Below are positions 26,069 to 34,668 of a stretch of 64,000 bases of DNA, piece by piece. A model generated the notes under the pieces. That model worked only from the letters and a program-made list of their open reading frames with translations, was not told the DNA's origin and did not search any database. Both the position numbers and the translations under genes were made by a program. The DNA is from Clostridiaceae bacterium (GTDB lineage Bacteria > Bacillota > Clostridia > Peptostreptococcales > Tindalliaceae), in contig JAGXHW010000012.1 of NCBI GenBank assembly GCA_024635995.1, forward strand, positions 1-64,000. The letters run 5' to 3'. Numbering within the stretch: the stretch's first letter is position 1; every line of letters begins with the position of its first letter.

Positions 26069-27490
26069 TTACTCCTTTAGGTTCATACCGTACTTTTTCA
26101 GTGCCATCATCACCACTATTGTTACAACCCCCAAGACTGCCAACACCAATCCTACCGGTATAATCAGCAACAAAATATATGGGTTGCTGAACGTTTTGAT
26201 TATGCCTGTTTCAGGTTTATCTCTGTGATACATTCGAAAAATCAGGTTTTTATTGGGCAGTGATTCATAGTAGGCTGAATAAGATCCATCATACTGGTTT
26301 TTTGTCATGTCCAGGCTGCTTTCCAATAAATAAGGCTGTTCCTGATGCGGATAAATGTGGATAGTTAGATTTTGAAAATCTTTCCATTCCCTGGCAGGAT
26401 TCAGCAGATACACCACTAAAGCACTATACCTTGACGTGTCGGTACGGTCTTGTGATGTTTTTGCTGTGTACTCAACCCTTACCTCTCTGACACTCCCGGG
26501 TGCAAAGTTAACATTATAAATTAATGCTCCCACATATGAGTGATAGAAATAAGATTCAAGTATATCATCTTCTAACTGAGCAACCGCAGAATCAGATGCA
26601 ATGAAATCATCAATTTTTTTTACGAGATACTCAAAATAAGTTTCCTCATTTCCCGCAGGTTCGTTGTGGATCCGTTCCTCAACCCAACCATCAAGTAGTT
26701 CGCGTGCTTTAATGGTCTCAGAATGCATCGTAACAGAAGCTGTAACGTTCAGCTGTTCTTCATCGATTGGCTCTCCCAGAACATACAGCACGAGGTTTTG
26801 CCTGTTTTCTACATTTACAGTATTTTCGATCCATCTGCCAAAACTGCCGGTTCCTTTGTTGTTCCATGAATGAAAAGCAAACCCCGATGCCATCAATTTG
26901 CTTAGTGCAGGGTTAATCTGGTAATCAATATTCATTTCGTACCTCTCATTTTTCAAAGGAGCACTAAAGGTAATGACCTGTATTTCATCATCGCTGTTAA
27001 AATGGTTCAATTCAACAGTGTTTTCATTCCATGAAGACAATAGCTCATTAATGTCCAAAGCACTGGCTCTTGTGATATAATCTCCATCGTTATGAACTGA
27101 AGAGACACCATATTGACTTCCTGTATAGTCTTGTAACCGCAAGGCTTTAAAATCAACAGCCTTACCATCGACTGAGATACTGACAGTATTTAGAAAGTTA
27201 GAAGCTGGGATCGTGATCAGAGGGAACATCATCTTCTGATTAATGGCAGTATCAGTTCTATTCACCATTTTATACACTACCTGAACATCCACGCTGTACG
27301 GATCATCCTTACGAAAATCAAAAACCAGCAGCTCTTCTTCAACACCGATCTCTGTCGATCCCGCAGGTATCATTGTAAAAACCGGGTCCTCTTCGTAAAT
27401 GATGGGGCCGGCATTACCATATATCCAGCTATGGGAGAACATCACCATGATGATCGCCCACAACAAACAGTTCATAATTCTGCCTTTCAT
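26069..27490 (-). CDS. Unrecognised secreted protein with C-terminal membrane anchor
   Basis: 473 aa. An N-terminal signal peptide (about residues 5-25, ending near IYGNAGP) is followed by a long extracellular part rich in beta-type sequence (residues about 45-420) and one C-terminal transmembrane helix (NPYILLLIIPVGLVLAVLGV) with a short basic tail. Patterns such as LVFDFRKDD and RVEYTAKTSQDRTDTSRY resemble surface proteins whose beta-sandwich domains describe 'wing' repeats, but I know no named family. Its gene ends 35 bp before the GH31 start, so they may be cotranscribed. AAAGGAGAG precedes the ATG. Confidence 0.7.
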   Translation of the reverse strand: MKGRIMNCLLWAIIMVMFSHSWIYGNAGPIIYEEDPVFTMIPAGSTEIGVEEELLVFDFRKDDPYSVDVQVVYKMVNRTDTAINQKMMFPLITIPASNFLNTVSISVDGKAVDFKALRLQDYTGSQYGVSSVHNDGDYITRASALDINELLSSWNENTVELNHFNSDDEIQVITFSAPLKNERYEMNIDYQINPALSKLMASGFAFHSWNNKGTGSFGRWIENTVNVENRQNLVLYVLGEPIDEEQLNVTASVTMHSETIKARELLDGWVEERIHNEPAGNEETYFEYLVKKIDDFIASDSAVAQLEDDILESYFYHSYVGALIYNVNFAPGSVREVRVEYTAKTSQDRTDTSRYSALVVYLLNPAREWKDFQNLTIHIYPHQEQPYLLESSLDMTKNQYDGSYSAYYESLPNKNLIFRMYHRDKPETGIIKTFSNPYILLLIIPVGLVLAVLGVVTIVVMMALKKYGMNLKE

Positions 27491-27501
27491 TCTATCTCTC
27501 C

Positions 27502-27635
27502 TTTATCCGATGATTACCACCGCTAAGACTCCCTCTTTTGCAAGAGGGAGATAAGCGGTGCTACGTCCCTGGATAACGCATTCTAACCTTCTGATGGAGT
27601 TAAAACTCCACCAGAAGCTAAGAATCCTGTTTATG
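27502..27635. repeat. Structured dispersed repeat, copy 1
   Basis: 134 bp sharing its start (TTTATCCGATGA), a central hairpin and its end (CCTGTTTATG) with a copy at 61677-61769. The hairpin is ACCGCT-aagac-TCCCTCTT, loop TTGC, AAGAGGGA-gata-AGCGGT. A second palindrome TGGAGTT-AA-AACTCCA lies at about 27595-27610. Copy 1 has about 40 bp between the two that copy 2 lacks. It looks like a non-coding mobile element of the IS200/IS605 or MITE kind. Confidence 0.75.
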
Positions 27636-27726
27636 ACGATCATTGAGTCATGTGGTTATATTAACTTTTTTTTAATTATAACACAGGTTCATCCGATGAC
27701 TACCTGGCAGATTAACATTCAGGGTC

Positions 27727-27754
27727 AAAAAAGATCCCGCTTGGGATCTTTTTT
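27727..27754 (-). terminator. Terminator at the end of the purine locus
   Basis: AAAAAAGATCCC (27727-27738) pairs perfectly with GGGATCTTTTTT (27743-27754) round GCTT. It begins right at the stop codon of the 2-hydroxyacid dehydrogenase and marks the 3' end of the long minus-strand gene series. Confidence 0.9.
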
Positions 27755-28729
27755 TTATGCGTTAACTACATTAATGGGGTCACCCTTAAGATAATGACGA
27801 ATGTTGATGGCTGTCAAACTCATGAGACGTCTTCTGGCTTCTATGGGAGCCCAGGATATATGCGGTGTAATAATGCAGTTTGGTGCATGTAACAATGGAT
27901 TATCCTTTTTTATTGGCTCAGCTGACACCACATCAAGTGCCACACCTCCAACTTTTTTATCTTCCAGTGCCTGAACAAGGTCTTCTTCTACAATGAGTGG
28001 TCCCCTTGATGTGTTGATAATTCTTACACCATCTTTCATGGTTAAAAGACTCTCACTGTTGATCATTCCAGATGTTTCAACGCTTAGGGGACAATGCAGA
28101 CTTATAAAATCCGACTGTTTAAAAAGTTCATCCAATAAAACATAATGAACATCCTCCAACCCTTTTACTTCCTTTGGATGCGGGGTGTGAACCAGAATCT
28201 TCATCCCCAATGCTTTGGCAATACGGGCTGTCGCCTGCCCAATTCTTCCAAAACCTACAATCCCCAATGATTTGCCCTCTAATTCGATTAATGGGAACTT
28301 CCAAAAACTCCAATCGGGGTTGTGTGACCATTCGCCATTCTTAACAGCGTTACCATGGGCACCCACGTGATGACACAACTCCAGCATTAAGGCAATCGCC
28401 ATCTGAGCAACAGACGCGGTGCCATAGGTGGGAATATTGGCAACGATGATTCCTCTTTTTTTTGCAGCTTCCACTTCAACAATGTTATAGCCCGTGGCAA
28501 GTACACCAATATATTTTAAATCAGGAAGTAAGGCCATAGCTTCCTCGAGAACCGGTGTCTTGTTTGTCAGTATGATGTCCGCTCCAGAAGCTCTTTCTAT
28601 GACTAATGGTTGGGATGATTGATCATAACCTGTTCGATCATAAACCTGCAAATCACCAAATGCTTCCACTTCTTCCCATGATATATCACCAGGATTGAGT
28701 GCATATCCATCAAGGACAACAATTTTCAT
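27755..28729 (-). CDS. D-isomer 2-hydroxyacid dehydrogenase (glycerate/hydroxypyruvate type)
   Basis: 324 aa of the D-2-hydroxyacid dehydrogenase family. The NAD site is SLGIVGFGRIGQATARIAKALG; the catalytic Arg, Glu and His lie in NTSRGPLIVEE, VVSAEPIKKDNPL and ITPHISWAP. Closest in feel to hydroxypyruvate reductase/glycerate dehydrogenase. Last gene of the purine locus, about 95 bp after mocA. Glycine from purine breakdown can give serine and hydroxypyruvate, so a role in that branch is possible but unproven. AAGGAGGG precedes the ATG. Confidence 0.88.
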   Translation of the reverse strand: MKIVVLDGYALNPGDISWEEVEAFGDLQVYDRTGYDQSSQPLVIERASGADIILTNKTPVLEEAMALLPDLKYIGVLATGYNIVEVEAAKKRGIIVANIPTYGTASVAQMAIALMLELCHHVGAHGNAVKNGEWSHNPDWSFWKFPLIELEGKSLGIVGFGRIGQATARIAKALGMKILVHTPHPKEVKGLEDVHYVLLDELFKQSDFISLHCPLSVETSGMINSESLLTMKDGVRIINTSRGPLIVEEDLVQALEDKKVGGVALDVVSAEPIKKDNPLLHAPNCIITPHISWAPIEARRRLMSLTAINIRHYLKGDPINVVNA

Positions 28730-28824
28730 CCTTAACCCTCCTTGATTGTTACAAAATCAGATAATCTACTTTACACACTATAGTATTGACATGTTTATAC
28801 AGTACAATGATTATCATCAAGTTA

Positions 28825-29415
28825 TTACTCAGGCATCAGGTTGATGTAGGCTGAATATGTATCCGCGTCCAGGCCTGCCTTTTGATCCTTGATTTCTATA
28901 AAAACCACCTGATCCAAGTGCTTTTTGACGACTTCCCTGCCTCCATGATCTCCATGAATTTCCATTAAAGCTTGATAGTAGTGTTTTGGAAACAGCACAG
29001 GGCTGCCTGGATTGTCCCCATAAAGTGGTACAATGATTCTATCCGGTTGAACTTCCCATGCTGCAATGATTTCATTTATCACAAGAGCGTTTATATATGG
29101 CTGGTCACCCATAAAAAAGAGGCAACACTTGCTGTTTTTAGAGATATGATGCAGTCCTGCTTTTATTGATTCACTCTGTCCAGTTGCAGCTGATGGATTA
29201 TGTACTGCTTTTGTAATGCTCTTACGTACCAGTTGTTCAATCTCACTTTTTCGGTAAACTAAAATATGTTCTTCCACCTGAGATTTTGATACAGCCTGCG
29301 CGACTCTTACAATCATGGGAACACCTTCTACCGGTAGCAACAGCTTTTCCTGTTCCATTCTCGTTGAAAACCCTGAAGCCAGCAAAATTCCAGATATCAA
29401 AGCTGTTCCCCCCAT
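28825..29415 (-). CDS. mocA: Molybdenum cofactor cytidylyltransferase (MocA-like)
   Basis: 196-aa nucleotidyltransferase of the MobA/MocA type: GILLASGFSTRMEQEKLLLP is the NTP-binding start, FFMGDQPYI the metal-binding segment and GNPGSPVLFP-like (GDNPGSPVLFPK) the end. MocA converts Mo-molybdopterin to the cytosine dinucleotide form used by hydroxylases of the xanthine dehydrogenase family. The gene overlaps yqeC by 19 nt and lies in the same operon as the hydroxylase subunits, so it very likely matures that enzyme. The exact start is unsure because no strong ribosome site is seen. Confidence 0.85.
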   Translation of the reverse strand: MGGTALISGILLASGFSTRMEQEKLLLPVEGVPMIVRVAQAVSKSQVEEHILVYRKSEIEQLVRKSITKAVHNPSAATGQSESIKAGLHHISKNSKCCLFFMGDQPYINALVINEIIAAWEVQPDRIIVPLYGDNPGSPVLFPKHYYQALMEIHGDHGGREVVKKHLDQVVFIEIKDQKAGLDADTYSAYINLMPE

Positions 29416-30158
29416 ACTAATTCAAACGTTGCAGGATTAAATGACGTTAAGACAAATTTGTCTATGCCTACATTCTCATTTTTAAGTTTTTCAATGAGCC
29501 TGCTTCCTTGAGTCTTATTACACTCATAATCTGCCTGGTTCAACACAAGTACTTTTTTTGCCCCAGAAGGGGTGCTTTTAAATAGCCCGATAGGATTTTT
29601 AATAAGCCTGACAAGATGTTCTGGTTGTATAGAATCATCTGTATTAGCCTGCACAACATGTCTAAACTCATCAACCCGATGCACCCATTGGTTATTGATC
29701 GGTTTGTTTAACGCGCTTAATCCTATGACACCCACCACTGTTGTTGATTCCACAGCAATCACTGGTTCATGTTCAGCCGGTGCTTTAACAGGTCTCCGTT
29801 TTGAACCATCCGCCTCAATCAGAATAGTATCGAATAACTCTGTTTGAACCACCTTTGTTAAACATGCTGTTGAAACGCCCAGCAACTTATTCTCCGGGCT
29901 CAAGGATCGACCCCACACTGTTATGGTGTCTGGTTTAACACCCTTATTATCAAGTCCACTCAGAAGATTTGGTCTGATCACCATGATGTCCCATAAAGAT
30001 GGCACTGGTTTATATATGGCAGTTGTTGTGGTGATGAGTCTTTTTTGATGACTCAGTTCCTGGCTTAACGCAAATAAGATGGTGGTTTTTCCTCCAGCAC
30101 CGACAAAGGAAATCACTGCTGGCTTACTGTCATCAACACCTATAAGGTCACGGAACAC
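29397..30158 (-). CDS. yqeC: YqeC family selenium-dependent hydroxylase maturation protein
   Basis: 253 aa with a P-loop near the N-terminus (VGAGGKTTILFALSQEL), then LIEADGSKRRPVKAPAEHEP, the strongest signature of the YqeC family. This family occurs with YqeB and selenium-dependent molybdenum hydroxylases and is thought to help insert selenium into the cofactor. Its presence beside mocA and the hydroxylase suggests that the purine hydroxylase is of the labile-selenium type. GTG start after AAAGGAGAGG. yqeB and selD are not in the window. Confidence 0.87.
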   Translation of the reverse strand: MFRDLIGVDDSKPAVISFVGAGGKTTILFALSQELSHQKRLITTTTAIYKPVPSLWDIMVIRPNLLSGLDNKGVKPDTITVWGRSLSPENKLLGVSTACLTKVVQTELFDTILIEADGSKRRPVKAPAEHEPVIAVESTTVVGVIGLSALNKPINNQWVHRVDEFRHVVQANTDDSIQPEHLVRLIKNPIGLFKSTPSGAKKVLVLNQADYECNKTQGSRLIEKLKNENVGIDKFVLTSFNPATFELVWGEQL

Positions 30159-30194
30159 AGGTATCCTCTCCTTTACAGATCACCAGTGATCAAC

Positions 30195-31922
30195 TTATTC
30201 TTCCCAGACATTAATATCGATGAATTGAAAACGATCTACGTCAAACAAGCCCATATCAGTGAGTTTAAGCTGAGGGATTACCGGCAGGGCCAGGAAGGAT
30301 AATAACATAAAAGGATCAATGTTCCTGCTTACGGTCAGTTCCTTCCAGGCAATTTCCAGCATACATTTTAGTTGATGGTTGACCTCTTCCAGTGATTTAT
30401 TCGACATTAACCCTGCAATGGTTAAAGGCAAAGTTTGTATCACGTTGCCCTGGCTGCATATTGTGATACCACCACCCACCCGGTTAATTTCTTTTATCGC
30501 TGTCAACATATCTTCATCGTTGTCTCCAATCACAATCAGGTTATGTGAATCATGACCTATTGTGGTTGCAATGGCTCCGTTTTTTAAACCAAACCCTTCC
30601 ACCAAGCCCAACCCAATATTTCCTGTAGCATTATGACGTTCGATCACCGCCATCTTGAGAATATCCAATCGTTTGTGGTAGGTAAACTCACCCTCCACAA
30701 CATTGACTTTTCGTACTGTTTTTAACGTCACAAGACTGTGTGGTTGAAGCTGGATCACGTTAACAATGTCTGAAGACAGTTTCAACACCAATGATTCCTT
30801 GTTTATCTCTGGCAGATGAACTGAGTTTGCAACCATGGATCCTTCCTGATGATGTGTGTCAAACAATGGTTTACCGTCCTCGGCTACTAAGCGGCCTTTT
30901 TTAAACACCATTTTTGCATCAAAATGAATCAAGTCATCAAAAATCACCAAATCAGCCAGATACCCTGGTGCCACAGCTCCCACCTGTTTCAAGCCATAGC
31001 ATTCAGCTGCGTTCAGTGTCGCCATACTGATTGCTGCAATAGGGTCAATGCCTTCTTTAACGGCCATACGCAGGTTGTTATTAATATGACCACGTCTCAG
31101 CAGGTCTTCAGGATGTTTATCATCTGTACAAAACAGGCACCGCCTCATGTTTTCCCGTGAAACGACCTGGATCAGTTCCTTCAGATTCATTGCAGCGGAC
31201 CCTTCTCTAATCAAGATATACATACCCTGTCTTAACCGGTCAATCATTTCTTCTTTCGTGGAACATTCATGTTCTGTTTTAATGCCAGCAGCCACATATG
31301 CATTAAGTTGATGCCCCTTAAGGTTGGGGCCATGACCGTCAATCACACGATTTTCTGCACCTTTGATTTTTTCCAATATTGATTCATCCGCATTGACCAC
31401 ACCCGGATAGTCCATCATTTCACCCAGGCCCAATACTCGTTTATGTTTATAAAGAGGCGCAAGTTCCCTTGCTGTTAACACTGCTCCTGCATTTTCAAAA
31501 TCAGTTGCAGGAACACAGGAAGGCAGCATGACGAAAACCTGTAATGGTAGTTTTTCAGTGGCTTCCAATATATAGTTAATGCCTTTAACACCAGCCACAT
31601 TGGCGATTTCATGTGGGTCAGCGATCACCGTGGTGGTACCAAGCGGTACCACCGCTTTGGCAAACTCAGCAGGAGACACCATGGCTGACTCCAAGTGCAT
31701 ATGGCCATCAATGAGCCCTGGAGAAAGATATTTTCCCTTTACATCAATTTCCGCTTCACCCTCATAACTGCCAACACCTGCGATAAAGCCATCCTGAATA
31801 GCTACATCGCCTTCCATAATTTCAAAAGTAAACACGTTTATGACACGTGCATTCTTCAGCACTAACTCAGCTTTTTTCTTTCCAGAAGCAACATGAATAC
31901 GGTTTCTGATGCTATTTTCCAT
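30195..31922 (-). CDS. ade: Adenine deaminase (canonical paralogue)
   Basis: 575 aa, normal length for Ade. The amidohydrolase barrel shows GLIDGHMHLESAM, IADPHEIANV, GLGEMMDYPGV, VIDGHGP, EHECST and FCTDD, and the C-terminal Ade domain has GHDSHNLIVIGDNDEDM. It deaminates adenine to hypoxanthine with a binuclear metal centre. All motifs that differ in the second paralogue at 38.4 kb are intact here. The start overlaps the hydroxylase M-subunit gene by 11 nt. The enzyme would feed hypoxanthine to the hydroxylase. Confidence 0.95.
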   Translation of the reverse strand: MENSIRNRIHVASGKKKAELVLKNARVINVFTFEIMEGDVAIQDGFIAGVGSYEGEAEIDVKGKYLSPGLIDGHMHLESAMVSPAEFAKAVVPLGTTTVIADPHEIANVAGVKGINYILEATEKLPLQVFVMLPSCVPATDFENAGAVLTARELAPLYKHKRVLGLGEMMDYPGVVNADESILEKIKGAENRVIDGHGPNLKGHQLNAYVAAGIKTEHECSTKEEMIDRLRQGMYILIREGSAAMNLKELIQVVSRENMRRCLFCTDDKHPEDLLRRGHINNNLRMAVKEGIDPIAAISMATLNAAECYGLKQVGAVAPGYLADLVIFDDLIHFDAKMVFKKGRLVAEDGKPLFDTHHQEGSMVANSVHLPEINKESLVLKLSSDIVNVIQLQPHSLVTLKTVRKVNVVEGEFTYHKRLDILKMAVIERHNATGNIGLGLVEGFGLKNGAIATTIGHDSHNLIVIGDNDEDMLTAIKEINRVGGGITICSQGNVIQTLPLTIAGLMSNKSLEEVNHQLKCMLEIAWKELTVSRNIDPFMLLSFLALPVIPQLKLTDMGLFDVDRFQFIDINVWEE

Positions 31923-32919
31923 GTAGCTGCTCCTTCCTATCCATCTCTTTTATGGCAACCAGTAAGTTGTCCGGTGTCACAGGGATTGTTGTCATGCGGA
32001 CACCCACAGCGTCATAAATTGCATTGAGTACAGCTGGCGCCACTCCTAACATGACTGGTTCACCTATTCCCTTAGCCCCATAGGGCGCTGTCGATTCAGG
32101 TGATTCAATGATCATTTTTTCCAAGTCAGGAATGTCCATGGAAGTGGGAATTAAATAATTGGAAAATCGATCATGCTTTATTTTTCCTTCATTAAGGTTA
32201 ATGTCTTCCATTAATACATAGCCCAGTCCCATGGCAAAACCTCCATCCATCTGGCCTTCTATAAGTTTTGGGTTTACTGCCCTTCCGACGTCCTGTGCAC
32301 ATACTGCCTTAACGATGTTAACTTTTCCCGTGTCCGTATCCACTTCCACTTCGATGCCATATACATTGAAGGTATAAGGCCAATATGGATTCCCCTGACC
32401 AGTTTCATCGTCAAGCTGTGTGGTCATGGCAGTGAAGCTGTCTTCACCAGTTATTTTTAATTCTCCGGCCAATAATGCTACTTCCTTGAAACTAAGGGTT
32501 TTATTATGATCGTTTGTATGAAATACTTTACCACTATCAATCAGAATACGTTGAAAATCTTCTTCTTGCCAGTGTTTTGCTGCTAAGATTTTTATTTTAC
32601 GAATCAACGCCTCAGAAGTCCTCTTAACTGCGTTTCCTGTGTTATAGGTTTGTCTGCTGGCTGCTGCGGTGCCCGCATCCGGGGTTTCGTCGGTATTTTC
32701 ACATACAAAGTTAACTTCTACCATGGATAACCCTAACGCTTCAGCAGCGATTTGGCTTAGCACTGTTTTAGCTCCCTGCCCCACTTCAGTAGCACCAACA
32801 TAGACAGTTACAGCTCCATCTTTTTCAAGCTGGACCCTTGCTCTTGAAACATCCGGAAAACCATTACCATAACCTGTTCCGTAAAAGGTACAGCCGATTC
32901 CCTTGCCTCTTTTTTTCAT
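31912..32919 (-). CDS. Molybdenum hydroxylase, C-terminal half of split large subunit
   Basis: 335 aa matching the second half of the molybdopterin subunit of the xanthine dehydrogenase family. It begins IGCTFYGTGYGNG and carries the cofactor contacts EVGQGAKTVLSQIAAEALG and GTAAASRQTYNTGNAV, and the catalytic Glu in YGAKGIGEPVMLG. The N-terminal half is the preceding gene; they share an ATGA overlap, and the second start has its own GGGGGTG site. Together they total 758 residues, the length of the single-chain subunit. This split resembles nicotinate dehydrogenase NdhL/NdhM. Purine context favours xanthine, hypoxanthine or urate as substrate. Confidence 0.88.
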   Translation of the reverse strand: MKKRGKGIGCTFYGTGYGNGFPDVSRARVQLEKDGAVTVYVGATEVGQGAKTVLSQIAAEALGLSMVEVNFVCENTDETPDAGTAAASRQTYNTGNAVKRTSEALIRKIKILAAKHWQEEDFQRILIDSGKVFHTNDHNKTLSFKEVALLAGELKITGEDSFTAMTTQLDDETGQGNPYWPYTFNVYGIEVEVDTDTGKVNIVKAVCAQDVGRAVNPKLIEGQMDGGFAMGLGYVLMEDINLNEGKIKHDRFSNYLIPTSMDIPDLEKMIIESPESTAPYGAKGIGEPVMLGVAPAVLNAIYDAVGVRMTTIPVTPDNLLVAIKEMDRKEQLHGK

Positions 32920-34187
32920 TTTGTCACCCCCAAATCTACATCATAGGCCATGTTCATTTTTTCAGCCACGGCTTTGATGCACTCTTCCAGGGGGACACTT
33001 TCAGTGAGTTTTTGCCCTGTGGCAGTTGAAGATCCCACTTTAAAAATATTTTTCAGTCGAAACACAACTGGGTTCATTCCAAGCTTTTCCGCCAGCATGT
33101 CCATTTGCATCTCGTGGCCGATAGGCACTTGCGTAGCACCAAACCCTCTCATAGCACCTGCAAATGGATTGTTGGTGTAAAGGCTGTACCCGTTAATTTT
33201 CACATTGGGTATTTCATAGGGTCCGGTAGCATGAACACCTGCTTTTCGCAGTACATTGATGGCCCATGAGGCATAGGCTCCCGTGTCCGAAAAGATGGTT
33301 ACTTCTGTGGCCAATAATTTCCCATTTTTGTCAGCGCCGGTTTTAAATCGCATAGTCATTGCATGTCGCTTTGCATGAGCATAAAATGACTCTTCCCGAG
33401 AATACGTGGTTTTGACCGGCATTTTAAGCGTTTTAGCTGCCAAAGCCAGGTGAATTTGCATGGTGACATCTTCCCGGCCGCCAAAGGCTCCCCCAACGGC
33501 AGGATTGATCACTTTCACCTTGTCGACGGACATTTTCATGGCTTCAGCGATTTCAAGCTGATCAAAATGAGGGTATTGTGTCGCCGCACAAACCACCAAT
33601 TTTCCTCCACTTTCTTCATAAGCAATACCGGATTCAGGCTGCAAAAAAGCATGATCCACCATAGGTGTTCTGTATTCCTGTTCAACAATTATATGGCTTT
33701 GTCTAAAGCCTTCTTCAACATCACCTTTGTTCAGCTTAAAATGATAAACTAAATTGCCCTCTTCGTGAACCTTTGGTGCACCCGGTTGCATTGCCTCTTC
33801 AGGGTCGAAAACAGCTGGCAAATCCTCATAAGCCACCTCAATTTCCCTCACTGCTTTTTCAGCATTTTTTTCTGTGTCAGCAACAACAAAAGCCAAAGGA
33901 TCTCCAATACGTCTTACTTTGATGGCATTGAACACTTCATGGTCCTTAAATAAAACCCCATGAGCATTGTGAGGTACATCAACAGCCGTAAAGATCTTTA
34001 TGACCCCATCCATTTTTTCCGCTTTGGATTTGTCCAGGTTGAACAATGCGTGAGCATGGGTGGAACGAAGGGTCTTTCCATACACCATACCATCCATGCG
34101 AAGGTCTTCCGGGTACAACGCCTTTCCTGTTACCTTAGAATGTCCATCCACTCGAATTTCATTTTGTCCCACGACGCGCAGTGCCAC
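32916..34187 (-). CDS. Molybdenum hydroxylase, N-terminal half of split large subunit
   Basis: 423 aa starting with GTG (34187) behind AAAGGAGG. The sequence VDGHSKVTGKALYPEDLRM opens the aldehyde oxidase/xanthine dehydrogenase 'a/b hammerhead' domain (about 10-120). Cofactor-binding stretches include GAFGGREDVTMQIHLALAAK and GAMRGFGATQVPIGHEMQMD with the conserved Arg. It stops after DLGVTK, where the next gene begins in another frame. The start overlaps the iron-sulfur subunit gene by 29 nt. An open frame extending to 34454 lies over that gene and is not coding. Confidence 0.88.
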   Translation of the reverse strand: MALRVVGQNEIRVDGHSKVTGKALYPEDLRMDGMVYGKTLRSTHAHALFNLDKSKAEKMDGVIKIFTAVDVPHNAHGVLFKDHEVFNAIKVRRIGDPLAFVVADTEKNAEKAVREIEVAYEDLPAVFDPEEAMQPGAPKVHEEGNLVYHFKLNKGDVEEGFRQSHIIVEQEYRTPMVDHAFLQPESGIAYEESGGKLVVCAATQYPHFDQLEIAEAMKMSVDKVKVINPAVGGAFGGREDVTMQIHLALAAKTLKMPVKTTYSREESFYAHAKRHAMTMRFKTGADKNGKLLATEVTIFSDTGAYASWAINVLRKAGVHATGPYEIPNVKINGYSLYTNNPFAGAMRGFGATQVPIGHEMQMDMLAEKLGMNPVVFRLKNIFKVGSSTATGQKLTESVPLEECIKAVAEKMNMAYDVDLGVTK

Positions 34188-34668
34188 TGTCAGATTCCTC
34201 CTTTTCCAGTGTTTCTGCTGCTTTTTCAATTGCTTCAGCAATTTTGTTGTAACCTGTGCATCTGCACAGGTTACCTGATATCGATTCGCGAATATCATGT
34301 TTGCTGGGTGCAGGGTTTTTATCCAAGAGTGCTTTTGCAGACAACACCATGCCTGGAGTGCAAAAACCACATTGGATTGCACCCTCTTCAAGAAAAGCCT
34401 GTTGGATGGGATGCAGTGTACCATCCTCCCGGTCAAGGTTTTCGATGGTTTCAATTTTTTTGCCCTCAGCCTGGAATGCTAAAACAAGGCACGAATTGAC
34501 AACTTCTCCATCCATTAAAACCGAGCAGGCACCACATTCTCCTTCACCACAGCCTTCTTTAGTGCCTGTCAGATTAAGCGTGTTGCGGATCAAATCCAAT
34601 AGCCTCAGATCTTCCTCTATCTCAACCGTGTATTCTTTGTTGTTCACATTAAAAACTGCCTTTCTCAT
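34159..34668 (-). CDS. xdhC: Molybdenum hydroxylase, 2x[2Fe-2S] subunit
   Basis: 169 aa. A plant-type ferredoxin domain binds the first cluster through CGEGECGACSVLMDG and a distal Cys; the helical domain binds the second through CGFCTPGM and CRCTGY. These are the standard eight cysteines of the XdhC/NdhS/CoxS family. It passes electrons from the molybdenum centre to the FAD subunit. Overlaps the FAD subunit gene by 20 nt and the L-subunit start by 29 nt, showing tight translational coupling. Confidence 0.93.
   Translation of the reverse strand: MRKAVFNVNNKEYTVEIEEDLRLLDLIRNTLNLTGTKEGCGEGECGACSVLMDGEVVNSCLVLAFQAEGKKIETIENLDREDGTLHPIQQAFLEEGAIQCGFCTPGMVLSAKALLDKNPAPSKHDIRESISGNLCRCTGYNKIAEAIEKAAETLEKEESDSGTARRGTK

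Noticed and set aside
32916-32919. Split of the hydroxylase large subunit as a sequencing frameshift
   Set aside because: Not excluded, but an ATGA overlap with a ribosome site before the second start and the known NdhL/NdhM split make a real split more likely.
34188-34454. Upstream extension of the molybdenum subunit frame
   Set aside because: It lies over the iron-sulfur subunit gene in another frame; the GTG at 34187 has AAAGGAGG and starts the family homology.
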